Translations under genes and position numbers: made by a program
Shown: positions 19,537 to 29,200 of the stretch, piece after piece
How the letters are laid out: every line of letters starts with the position of its first letter
How positions within the stretch are numbered: the first letter of the stretch is position 1
NCBI GenBank assembly: GCA_964390905.1
Contig: CAYMLO010000039.1
Coordinates: forward strand, 3,566-67,565
Origin: JAFGLZ01 sp964390905
Lineage (GTDB): Bacteria; Planctomycetota; Phycisphaerae; UBA1845; JAFGLZ01
DNA length: 64,000 nt
Reading direction: 5' to 3'
Notes under the pieces: model-generated
Database searches by the model: none
Told to the model about the DNA's origin: nothing
The model's input: only the letters and a program-made list of their open reading frames with translations

Positions 19537-22500
19537 ATGAAGCGGAATGACGCGATTTGGGTCTCTCTGGCATTGTCCGGATTCGTCGCGGCGATCATCG
19601 GTTCGCCGGTCGTGGCTCAACGGATTGCGAACGGTGATTTTGAGGCGGTCACCGCGGGAGCATTTGATTCGTGGGCGTCCAGTCCTGGATCGGGGGTCGC
19701 CTCGGTGTCGGAGACACCGACCGTTGTTGGCGGGAACTACAGTGCAAAGATGGTGGCAGGCGGCGGCCTCTTGTCGCAGACGGTCAGTACCGACGGCATT
19801 CGTCACTTCGCAATGGAAATGGACTTCGCCGTCTTGGACGCCGTTTCGACCGGCGTCAGATCGCTGAGTGTGGTGACCTACTCGACGGCAGGCGGCTCGC
19901 ACAGCGGGTCCGACAACATCGACAGCATTCGCGTCTATACGACCCCCGGCAATCGGCACCAGATTCAGGTCTACAGCCGCAGCGGGTTCCAGGACACCGG
20001 CCTGTTCGTCAAGCCAACGCCCGACCTCCATCGCGACCGGCGTTTTGACGATGGCGAGACGCCGGTGGTGAACCACGTGAAAATCGTCGGGACGGGGTAT
20101 GGTACCGCGAATCAAGCAGTGACGATTACGCTTGCTGGCGGAGAGACGTCGGGGTCGTACACGCAGCGTCTCTGCTACGTCGGCACAAACTCGCCGGTGA
20201 AGGACGTCGGTCTCTACTCGGCGGGATCCTCCGCCGACTACCTGGTTGACAACGTGTCTTTCATGCCCCAGCCCGCGCCGCCTCCCGAACCGAACCTGGT
20301 CGAGAAGGCCTTGGCGTTGATGGGCGGCGCCGAGGAGATCGTTTTCGCCGAGCGAGCGCTGTACTCGGACGGCCACTACTACGCCAACTTTGGGGGCTGG
20401 TCGGACGATCCGAAGAAGTTCCTGTATCCCCCAGACGGATCGCGGTTGTGCAAGCTCAACCTGCGGACCAGGCAACTCACCGTGCTGTTGGATGACCCCA
20501 AGGGCAATATCCGCGATCCACGTGTGCACTACGACGGCGGCAAGATCCTGTTCGCATATCGCAAGGGCGGCACGAAGCACTACAACCTTTATGAGATCAA
20601 CACCGACGCGAGCGGGCTCAAGCAGCTGACCTTCGGGGAGTGGGACGACATGGATCCGGCCTATCTGCCCGACGGCGGGATTGTCTTTGTCTCGAGCCGA
20701 GGCCGGCGGTTCATCCCCTGCAATCACACGCTGGCCGCGATCCTCTACCGAATGGACGCCGACGGCAGCAACATACTGTGCCTTTCGGCCAACAACGTCC
20801 GCGACGACCGACCGGCGGTGCTGCCGGACGGCCGTGTCATCTACACGCGGTGGGAGTACGTGGACTCGGCCATCGGGTCGTTTCGCGATCTGTGGGTCAT
20901 GAACCCCGACGGTACCGGTCAGATGATCCTCTTCGGCGGCACGGTGCAACCACCGGACCTGGTCTACTCGAAGTGCGACGCCCTGGCGATCCCCGGCACG
21001 GACGGCAAGGTCGTGTCGGTCTTCTCGCCACCGGTCGGCCTGCGTGAAAACGCCGGTCACGTCATGGTCGTCGACACGAAGGCCGGACCGGACGAGGCCG
21101 CCGCAGCCAGGCAGATCAGCCCCAAGAGGAACTTGCGCTATCACTATTGGTGGACGTCCGGCATCCCGTGGTTCGGCGGCGGGCGAACGGGGTTCCGCGA
21201 TCCGTGCCCATTGTCCGAAGACTGCTTCCTGGTCGCCGAAGACAAGAGCCTGTTGGTCTTGGATGGCCAAGGGAGACTCCAGGAGTTCTTTCGGGCCAAG
21301 AAGATGGTTCACGATCCGCGGGTGATCCGTCCGCGGCCACGCGAACGCGTCATCTCGCCGCGCTATGACTTGAGGAAGTCTACCGGGCAATTCGTCCTGG
21401 CCAACGTCTACCGCGGACGCAACATGAAAGGGGTCAAGCCCGGTACGATCAAGAAGCTCTTGGTGCTCGAAGACCTGCCCAAGCCGATCAGCTACTTCTC
21501 CCTACCGGGGCTCATCAGCATGGACGGCACGCACACGCTCCGCCGGGTCGTCGGCACCGTGCCGGTGGAGGCCGACGGGTCGGCCTCCTTCGAGGCCCCG
21601 CCTCTTAGAGGGCTCTACTTCGTGGCGCTCGACGAGAAGGGGCTGGCCGTCAAACGGATGCAGAGCTACACGATGGTGATGCCGGGCGAAACTCAAGGAT
21701 GCGTGGGCTGCCACGAGCCTCGCGTGGAACCTCCCAGCTTGGCCGGCAGCAACGTTCTGATGGCGTCGAAACGCCCTCCGAGCCGAATCGAGCCGGCTCA
21801 GGGCGTGCCCGAGGTGTTCGACTACCCACGAGACATCCAGCCGATCTGGGACAGGCACTGCGTCACTTGCCACAGCGCGGAGAATCCGTCGGGGCGTGTT
21901 GTGTTGACGGGCGACTACAATGAGTGGTTCACGCAGAGCTACTATGCGCTCTTTGCCTACAACCAGATCAGCGACATGATGGGGCGCTACAACAGCGAGT
22001 TTAGGAATCATCAGCCCTACGGTTTCGGCACCGGAACCAGCCCGTTGATGAGGAAGATCGACGGCAGCCATCATGATGTGAAACTAACGAAGCAGGAACG
22101 CGACACGGTACGTCTGTGGATCGAGGCGAGCGCCCACTTCGCGGGGACGTACGCGGTGTACAACCACGGCAAAAGCGCGGTCGCCGGGGCGTTGGCGAAC
22201 AACCCCAGGGTCGAGATCGGAAAACCCCTCGACCGGATCGTCCACAACCGCTGCCTCTGGTGCCACGACTCGGCTGCGTCGATGGGGCGGCGCGTTCACA
22301 AGGGGCGGATGAACGCGCCCAAGCACTGCTGGAACCTGTACAACCTCTCGTATCCGGCCAAGTCGATGATCCTCCTGGCGCCGTTGGCCAAAGCGGCGGG
22401 CGGGTACGGATGGTGCAAGGACCCGTACGGCCAGTCGGTCGTCTTCCGTGACACCCAAGACCCCGACTACCAGGCCATCCTGCGGGCCATCCGGGCGGCC

Positions 22501-22728
22501 AAGACACGGCAGGCAGAGGTCGGGCGATACGACATGCCGGGCTTTCGACCCAACGAGCACTATGTCCGCTGGATGAAGCGCTTCGGCATTCTGCCCGAGA
22601 GCTTCGACCTGACCAAGGATCCCATCGACCCGTACGAGACGGACAAGGCGTACTGGCGTTCCTTGTGGCATCGGCCCGCCGGCGACCGGGATTCCATCGG
22701 GCCCACTGCCGGGCTCCGCGGTGGGTAG
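19537..22728 (+). CDS. HzsA-like exported triheme cytochrome c with extra N-terminal beta-sandwich
   Basis: ATG 19537 follows AGGAG by six bases. 1063 residues. Signal peptide (LALSGFVAAIIGSPVVAQ), then a jelly-roll-like domain (about residues 30-240) beginning RIANGDFEAVTAGAFDSW that resembles carbohydrate-binding or PEP-CTERM-type sandwich domains and is absent from the paralogue at 14795. From about residue 255 the protein aligns end to end with that paralogue: propeller, middle domain, then haem motifs CVGCH at Cys722, CVTCH at Cys775 and CLWCH at Cys906. The third motif uses Leu-Trp instead of Leu-Thr between the cysteines. Its position directly after the esterase and the extra sandwich domain suggest work at a polysaccharide surface. 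Function is unknown. Confidence 0.82.
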   Translation: MKRNDAIWVSLALSGFVAAIIGSPVVAQRIANGDFEAVTAGAFDSWASSPGSGVASVSETPTVVGGNYSAKMVAGGGLLSQTVSTDGIRHFAMEMDFAVLDAVSTGVRSLSVVTYSTAGGSHSGSDNIDSIRVYTTPGNRHQIQVYSRSGFQDTGLFVKPTPDLHRDRRFDDGETPVVNHVKIVGTGYGTANQAVTITLAGGETSGSYTQRLCYVGTNSPVKDVGLYSAGSSADYLVDNVSFMPQPAPPPEPNLVEKALALMGGAEEIVFAERALYSDGHYYANFGGWSDDPKKFLYPPDGSRLCKLNLRTRQLTVLLDDPKGNIRDPRVHYDGGKILFAYRKGGTKHYNLYEINTDASGLKQLTFGEWDDMDPAYLPDGGIVFVSSRGRRFIPCNHTLAAILYRMDADGSNILCLSANNVRDDRPAVLPDGRVIYTRWEYVDSAIGSFRDLWVMNPDGTGQMILFGGTVQPPDLVYSKCDALAIPGTDGKVVSVFSPPVGLRENAGHVMVVDTKAGPDEAAAARQISPKRNLRYHYWWTSGIPWFGGGRTGFRDPCPLSEDCFLVAEDKSLLVLDGQGRLQEFFRAKKMVHDPRVIRPRPRERVISPRYDLRKSTGQFVLANVYRGRNMKGVKPGTIKKLLVLEDLPKPISYFSLPGLISMDGTHTLRRVVGTVPVEADGSASFEAPPLRGLYFVALDEKGLAVKRMQSYTMVMPGETQGCVGCHEPRVEPPSLAGSNVLMASKRPPSRIEPAQGVPEVFDYPRDIQPIWDRHCVTCHSAENPSGRVVLTGDYNEWFTQSYYALFAYNQISDMMGRYNSEFRNHQPYGFGTGTSPLMRKIDGSHHDVKLTKQERDTVRLWIEASAHFAGTYAVYNHGKSAVAGALANNPRVEIGKPLDRIVHNRCLWCHDSAASMGRRVHKGRMNAPKHCWNLYNLSYPAKSMILLAPLAKAAGGYGWCKDPYGQSVVFRDTQDPDYQAILRAIRAAKTRQAEVGRYDMPGFRPNEHYVRWMKRFGILPESFDLTKDPIDPYETDKAYWRSLWHRPAGDRDSIGPTAGLRGG

Positions 22729-22835
22729 TCCACAGAAGCGATCATCGGCGAATCGAGTGCAATACGCACCGCAAGCGATGCGTTGGATCTCATGGTGCAC
22801 TGGGATGAGGCCATGATGGCTCTTGGGCTGCTGCG

Positions 22836-25715
22836 ATGATCTCCAGTCGCTTGGTACTGCTGGTCGGAATGATCCTGGCGCTTGGCGGTTCGGTTGACCT
22901 TCGAGCTCAGTTGCGAGGGCAGGGCGGGCGCGAGACTCGATCACGGCGTCCGCCGCAACCCAGGTTCGGTGTTCTCACGCATGTCCCATCCGAGGCGGGC
23001 GGGAGTCAGGGGGTTGCCGTGCGCGTCATTCCTCCTCCCAGACCGCGTTATGATCGAGGAGCGCCGCTCGTAATCCACGTCGCCGGCGGCGTGAATCCGG
23101 GGCAGGCAGCCGGTCGACCGGAGTTTGCCGGCATGGGCTTCGTGGAGATCTTCTTCGCATTCCCCGGCGGCGGACACGGATCAGACAAGAGCGGAGGCAA
23201 GTACGACTACCGGGGGCCCGGATCGGTCCGGGCGCTGGCGGACGTGATCCGCTTTGCCACCGGGCGCAAGGCGGACACCCAGGGACGCAGGATCGATGCG
23301 TTGACCGGGCGCGTTGCGCCCCTACGCACCAACTGCGGTCTGATCGGATGGAGTCATGGCGGCAATGCTTGCGGCGTGGTGATGGCGTTGCACGGCCATG
23401 AGTTCGCCGACCTGGCGTTCTATGCGTCCATGGAGTCGCCCTACGGCGAGGGGGCCGTCAACGTGGAACTCGGGGGGCATCGCGACGGTGTCAACCCGGC
23501 GTATGATCCCGAGACCGGCGTCCTGGATCTGTCGCGTCTTGCCTGGTCGCCGGATCTCCTGCACGCCGTCCATCCTCCGCGCAGTCGTCTGAGGTCGGGC
23601 TTGAGGGGGGCGCTGTACTTCGACATGGACGGGGACGGGCAGTTCTCTGCGGACAAGGACTTCGCCGCGAGAGCCCTTGCGGCCGATGTTGGCGAAGGGG
23701 TCAAGGCGTGGTACTCGCCGCGCCTCGTTCGGGAGGCCGAGCGGCGATCGCTCTTCGGGACGCGTCCCGATCATCTCCCCACACTGGCGGAGTCAACTGG
23801 ATTCTGGCGATACCGTGACGCGGCCGGCAGCATTCCTCGAGCGGTGGAGAAGTGTCCAAAACTGGCCGTGATCGTCTATGCCAACGAGAGAGACCACGTT
23901 CAGGCGGCGCCGGATCACCCGCACATCCTGACCCAAGTTGAGGGCTTCCGCCAGGCCGGGGCCCGCTTCGTCAGGCTCAACCCGGACCGCTGTTATGTGG
24001 AGCGCCTTTTCGAGGATCCCCGCCCGAAGAGACGGCACGGGACGGGCCGGCGCTTCGCCGACAATGACGCGGGCAAGGCCTACGACCGACACACGATCCG
24101 CGATCATCTCGAACCTGTCGGCTTGCCTTCGCGAGTATTCATCCAGGCAGCGGTCTGCGAACTTGCCGATCGGGTCCAGGCGGGCAACTGGAAGGGCAAT
24201 CTGGACGCCGTTCTCTATCCCGCCGCGCCCTGGCGGGCGTCAGTACGTCCTAGGTTGCCCGGAGGTCCCGATGGAGATCGACCGCCCAGGCGCGGCAAGA
24301 GGGCTGACCGTCGCCGGGATCGCAGCTCGTCGGGCAAGCGTTACGTGCGCGGGACCAAAGAGCTCGAAGTCGACCCCGCCAAGGTCGTCGGCACGATCCG
24401 ATCGCTGCTGGGTGTGAATCGCGGCCCGCTGTCGTGGCCGCGGCGCCCGGGCGAGAAGACGATCAGCCACGTCGATAACTACCGCAATCTGGGCATCGAC
24501 TTCATCCGAACGCACGACTTCTACGGGCCGACGGACTGGCATGTCATCTTCCCCGATTGGACCGCGGATCCGTTGGATCCCGCCAGCTATGACTTTCGAT
24601 CCTCGGATGTGCGGATCAAGGCGATCGTCGAGAATGGCTTCCGCTGCTTCTATAGGCTGGGCACGAGCTGGAAAGGCCGGCGGACGCAGCCCATCAACGA
24701 TCCGCCCGGCACTCTTCGCAACTCGGAAGGTCGGATCGTGCACCGCGCCGATCGAAGTGACTTTGGCAAGTGGGCGACGATCTGCGTTCAGACGGTCCGG
24801 CACTACACGCAGGGCTGGAAGGAGGGGTTCGCTTACCCGATCGCGTACTGGGAGATCTGGAACGAGCCGGACCTGGCGGCACAATTCTGGACGGGAACGC
24901 CCGAACAGTACTACGTCATGTACGAAGAGGCGGCCAGGGCTATCAAAGCCCTGAATCCCAAGCTCAAAGTCGGCGGCCCTGCTTGCACGGGTGGGCTCAG
25001 AGAACCCTACGTCGAGGGCTTCATCCGCCATTGCCGCGACCGGAACGTTCCGCTGGACTTCTTCTCGTGGCACAGCTATGGCGGACGGGGGGATTTCAAT
25101 CCTTACAAGTACTACACAGACGCAATGCGGGTACGAAAGGCGCTGGATCGGTATGGCTTTGACAAGACCGAGAACATCAACACCGAGTGGAATGCCGGGA
25201 TCAAGGACCGGCTCTTCAGCGACACGCCCGCCGGCGCGGCCTTCTACGCATCGACGCTTGCCTGCATGCTGGACGCTGGTCTGGCGCACGCATTCCAGTA
25301 CTGTGGCGATCGGCATCCCGGGTTGGGCCTGCATGATCTGAGAACCGGTGAACCGAAGATCAGCGCTCACGCATTCGCGGCCTGGAAACGGCTACTGGCT
25401 GCGCCGGTGCGCATCGCCGCCACCGGCAGCGATCAGAAGGGCTACAATATCGTCGCCGGAAAGGACGACCGCGGCCTGCGCGTTCGAATCCTGATCAGCG
25501 ACTTCCAGTCCGGTCACGACGCCTTTCGACTGCGCGTGAGGAACCTTCCCTGCAAGGAAGGGACGTCATGGAAGGTCAGATGCTTGCTGTTGGACGGCCA
25601 GCATCGCCTTGATGTCGTACAGGAGCTCGATCGGCGGGGCAGAGAACTCGTCATAGAAAGACCGTTCCATTGCGGATCCGTCTGCCTGATCGAGTTAGAC
25701 GCCGAGGCCGGGTGA
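22836..25715 (+). CDS. Secreted alpha/beta-hydrolase fused to a GH39-like glycosidase
   Basis: 959 residues with signal peptide (LVLLVGMILALGGSVDLRAQ). Residues 75-400 look like an alpha/beta hydrolase: Ser173 in the nucleophile elbow GWSHGG, plus an oxyanion-type HVAGG stretch. Inside it is an acidic EF-hand/dockerin-like loop, DMDGDGQFSADKD (Asp263, 265, 267). An Arg-rich linker (about 470-505) leads to a clan-A TIM barrel of GH39 type, with Glu677 in EIWNEPD as acid/base and Glu784 in INTEWNAG as nucleophile, then a C-terminal beta-sandwich. Beta-xylosidase or uronidase activity is the family expectation. The fusion would couple ester removal with glycoside cleavage. Start ATG 22836 is the best signal-peptide start; no strong ribosome site is seen. 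Confidence 0.75.
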   Translation: MISSRLVLLVGMILALGGSVDLRAQLRGQGGRETRSRRPPQPRFGVLTHVPSEAGGSQGVAVRVIPPPRPRYDRGAPLVIHVAGGVNPGQAAGRPEFAGMGFVEIFFAFPGGGHGSDKSGGKYDYRGPGSVRALADVIRFATGRKADTQGRRIDALTGRVAPLRTNCGLIGWSHGGNACGVVMALHGHEFADLAFYASMESPYGEGAVNVELGGHRDGVNPAYDPETGVLDLSRLAWSPDLLHAVHPPRSRLRSGLRGALYFDMDGDGQFSADKDFAARALAADVGEGVKAWYSPRLVREAERRSLFGTRPDHLPTLAESTGFWRYRDAAGSIPRAVEKCPKLAVIVYANERDHVQAAPDHPHILTQVEGFRQAGARFVRLNPDRCYVERLFEDPRPKRRHGTGRRFADNDAGKAYDRHTIRDHLEPVGLPSRVFIQAAVCELADRVQAGNWKGNLDAVLYPAAPWRASVRPRLPGGPDGDRPPRRGKRADRRRDRSSSGKRYVRGTKELEVDPAKVVGTIRSLLGVNRGPLSWPRRPGEKTISHVDNYRNLGIDFIRTHDFYGPTDWHVIFPDWTADPLDPASYDFRSSDVRIKAIVENGFRCFYRLGTSWKGRRTQPINDPPGTLRNSEGRIVHRADRSDFGKWATICVQTVRHYTQGWKEGFAYPIAYWEIWNEPDLAAQFWTGTPEQYYVMYEEAARAIKALNPKLKVGGPACTGGLREPYVEGFIRHCRDRNVPLDFFSWHSYGGRGDFNPYKYYTDAMRVRKALDRYGFDKTENINTEWNAGIKDRLFSDTPAGAAFYASTLACMLDAGLAHAFQYCGDRHPGLGLHDLRTGEPKISAHAFAAWKRLLAAPVRIAATGSDQKGYNIVAGKDDRGLRVRILISDFQSGHDAFRLRVRNLPCKEGTSWKVRCLLLDGQHRLDVVQELDRRGRELVIERPFHCGSVCLIELDAEAG

Positions 25716-25804
25716 CACCAAGGTCGCTGTTGCTGCAGTGCCTCGACACACGCGATCTAGGCTCTCAGCCTCGCCCAACGTGCTGAGCTCCTGGGTTCGT
25801 TCGA

Positions 25805-26086
25805 GTCGTCGCATCCGGCACCGACACGCTATTCTCTGTCGCTGGCCATCGCCTTGGCAGCCAGGGCAATGATCGAGCCGGTGTACCCCTTCTGGCGCGA
25901 CAGGCGGGTCGTCTCGTATCCGTCCATCACCGCTATCTGTGCGTCCATCAGGATCAGGTCGAATGGCTTGGCCTCATCGTGCGCTGCCAGGACGGCCTTC
26001 GTCCCGGCGTACCGGTAGACGAGCGGGCTGTAGAAGCTGTGGAACTCGCCCCAACGTTGTCCGGTCGTTGAAGTCCCTCGGGCCAA
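25805..26086 (-). pseudogene. Decayed response-regulator receiver domain fragment
   Basis: Read on the minus strand, a receiver-domain core is evident: PFDLILMDAQIAVMDGYET, then SIIALAAKAMASDRE, which match the phosphoacceptor Asp region and the later Ala/Lys switch region of histidine-kinase-linked receivers. After DRE a TAG stop occurs (about 25829) where homologues usually have Lys, yet the reading frame continues beyond the stop with AGCDD, the next conserved piece. The start of the domain and its end (LTKP-type lysine) are missing. Upstream text (towards 26086) is not recognisable. It is therefore a remnant of a larger sensor or regulator gene, probably not functional. Confidence 0.6.
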
Positions 26087-26290
26087 TCAGCAGACTTGGT
26101 CGTGTCGTATCCACGCGCGCGATGGTCCTGAACGGACGGTCAGGAGTCAACCTGCCACGCCTTCTTGACGCTACACCGGACACGCGAGATCTGCTATGCT
26201 GCTGTTCGTGACCCGGCCAAGCGGAGCCTTGGCGTCGCCCCGATCAGGAGGGGGCATTCCGCGTTTGCAGAATCGAAGAGGGTGAGAGTC

Positions 26291-29200
26291 ATGGCTTGCC
26301 CCACCTTGCAGGAACTGGAAGCTTACGCGACCGAATCGGCCCCTGCTGAGTTGCGTGCGCAGATAGAGGGGCACTTGACGACATGCGTCTCATGTCGCCA
26401 ACGCCTCGAACGGCTTCGTTCGGACCGGGACCTGGAGGACGACATCAGGAGGGCGTTTACCGGCCAGACCGAGCTGTTGAGTGATGAGCGCACCGACCCG
26501 CCCGCCCCCGACTGGATTCCCGGGTACGAGATCACGCGCGAGATCCACCGGGGTGGCCAGGGGGTGGTCTATCAGGCGATCCAGAAGACCACGAAGCGCA
26601 AGGTCGCGATCAAGGTCCTTCGCGAGGGGCCGTTCGCGGGCAAGCGGGACCGGGCCCGGTTCGAGCGCGAAGTGCGGATCCTCGGCCAACTTCAGCATCC
26701 CAATATCGTAACGGTGCACGACAGCGGGATGGTGCGTGATCACTTCTACTTCGTGATGGACTACATTTCGGGTGAGCCGCTCGACGCTTGGCTGGGCGGG
26801 GGGGAGCGGCCGATCGCAGAAACGCTCGAGCTGTTCGCCAAGATCTGCGAGGCGGTGAGCGCGGCGCATTTTCAGGGGGTGATCCATCGGGACCTCAAGC
26901 CTGGCAACATCCGGATCGACCCGGAGGGCCGACCTCACGTCCTGGACTTCGGCCTGGCGAAGGTGGCGGCGGGCCAGACGACGGACGACTCGCGGCCGCA
27001 GGCGATGACGGTGACGGGCGTGTTCCAAGGCACGCCGGCGTGGGCGAGTCCGGAACAAGTCGAGGCGATCCCGAGCAAGATCGACATGCGGACGGACGTG
27101 TATTCGCTCGGGGTGATTTTCTACCAGATGCTGACGGGTCGGTTTCCGTATCCGGTGGTGGGGTCGGATCGGGAGGTGATGGACAACATCCTGAAGGGCG
27201 AGCCGACCCGGCCGAGCACCGTTCGGCGAGAGATCGATGACGAGGTCGAGACGATCGTCCTGAAGTGCCTGGCGAAGGAGCGGGAGCGGCGGTACCAGTC
27301 CGCTGGGGAGTTGGGGCGAGACATTCAGCACTACCTGAACGCCGAGCCGATCGAGGCGAAGCGTGACAGCGGACTGTACGTGCTGAGCAAGACGCTGCGT
27401 CGATACAAAGGCCCGGTGACCGTGGCGGCAGGCTTCGTGCTGCTGCTGGCCGTCTCGCTCGGCATCTCGCTGAGCCTATGGCAACGGGCGGCAAGAGAGC
27501 GCGACCATGCGGTCGCGGCGGAGCGAATGGCCCGAACGGCGGAGTCGGTCGCGGAGCAGAAGAGCAGGGAGGCGGAGGCCGAGCGTGAAAAGGCCAAGGC
27601 GGCGAGTGAGCTTGCGGAGGAGCAGCGTCGGGCGGCCGAGAAGGCCGCCGTGGAAGCGAAGACGGAGGCCAGCAAGGCCACGGCGGTTGAGCAGTTCTTG
27701 ACGAGCATGTTGTCGTCGGCGAATCCAGAACAGGGCAAGGGCGCCGATGTCACGGTGATTCAGGTCCTCGACGAGGCTGCCACGAAGATCGATGGCGCGT
27801 TTCCGAACCAGCCTGCTGTTGAGGCCTCCATACGCTACACGATAGGGGTCGTCTACCAGAGCTTGGGGGTGCTGGAATCCGCGGAATCCCACCTTGCCAC
27901 AGCGCTGAGGCTTCGCCAGGAGATGACAGACGCTGATGACCTGGAGCTTGCCGATACGATGCTCGAGCTCGGCAAGTGCAGATCTGACCAGACACTCATA
28001 CGCAAGGCCGGTGACATCTTCCGTACGAAGCTCGGTGAGACCCATGAGCGTTACCTCAAAGCGATGACCTACATGAAGGCGGGACAAGGCTTTGGGATGG
28101 TCGTCTTCGGGCTGAAGCTGGCGGATATGGCTGACGGGGTGGGCGGATTGAGTAAGCCCCAGATGCTGAAGTTCTGGGACCGTTTCCTGGAGACCCTCCG
28201 AAAGAACGTTCATGAGGGCAAGACCGGCGCCGCCCAGGCTCAAGTGCGACAGTTGGTGGGGATGCTGAAGCTCTTCCCTACGAAGTCAATCTACCTGGAA
28301 GCAGACCGTGGCATGGTGGCTACGGCGAACCGCCTTCTGGAGTACGAGAAGGATGTCGCTTCGGCGGAGCTGGTGATGCGCGAGGCTCTTGCCTTCGCCC
28401 GGGAAGTCCATCGCGACGACCGGCTGCGTGTGGCCGATCGACTCGCCGATCTCGCCAGATTCCTGGCGGACTACGATCGTGGCGGTGACGGCGAAGCCAA
28501 GTCGCTCTACGCAGGGGCCCTCAAGATCCGCCGAGAACGGATGGGAAGCGAAAGTCCCCGCGTACGGGAACTAGAGGAAGCGCTCCAAGAGCTCGAAGGA
28601 GGTCGCGGCGTCTTGCGGGCACAGACGTCGCAGGAGAGACTTCAGGACTCCGACGAATACAGGACGGAGCAGACGAACGCGAATAGCCCTGAGTGGAATC
28701 GCGTCCGCGAGGCGGCTCGTAAGCACATCGCCTCAAGCTCCAGGCGACGCGAGGTCGGAATCACGATTCTGCAGCTTGCCCTCGAACAGCCAGAGGGAGA
28801 TGAGTCGATCGAGGTCTCCGCCACGAGAGGCAGGCCCCCCTTGCGTTTCTACGATGAACGCCTGAAGAGCAGTAGCGCCGGGCATACGCTCGTGCGCAAC
28901 AATCGGTTTCTCGTCACAGAGATATCCACGTATTCGCCCAGATACGGCGAAGTCAATAGACGTGGACAACGGCTGCAAACTAGATCGATACAGATCGGCA
29001 CAGTCACGCACTGTTCGCCGGTCATTCCTCTTCCATTCCGTCGAGGAGAGGTGGTCGAATTGGGAAGAGTCACGTTGAGTCGCGCCACCGAACAGGAAAT
29101 GGGAGAACTGAGAATCCGCTTACAGCCCGAAGCCGGTTTGGGTCCGGGTACCGGCACTATCTCGGTGGGGCGATTGCGTGCATCAGGATGCAGGGAGTCT

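Noticed and set aside
14795..22728. Evidence for anammox metabolism from the HzsA-like genes
   Set aside because: No hzsB/hzsC, hydrazine dehydrogenase or other nitrogen genes are present; HzsA-like proteins are common in non-anammox planctomycetes.
26165..26200. TTGACG ... TATGCT as a sigma-70 promoter for the kinase gene
   Set aside because: The spacing between the hexamers is 24 bases, far from the usual 16-18.
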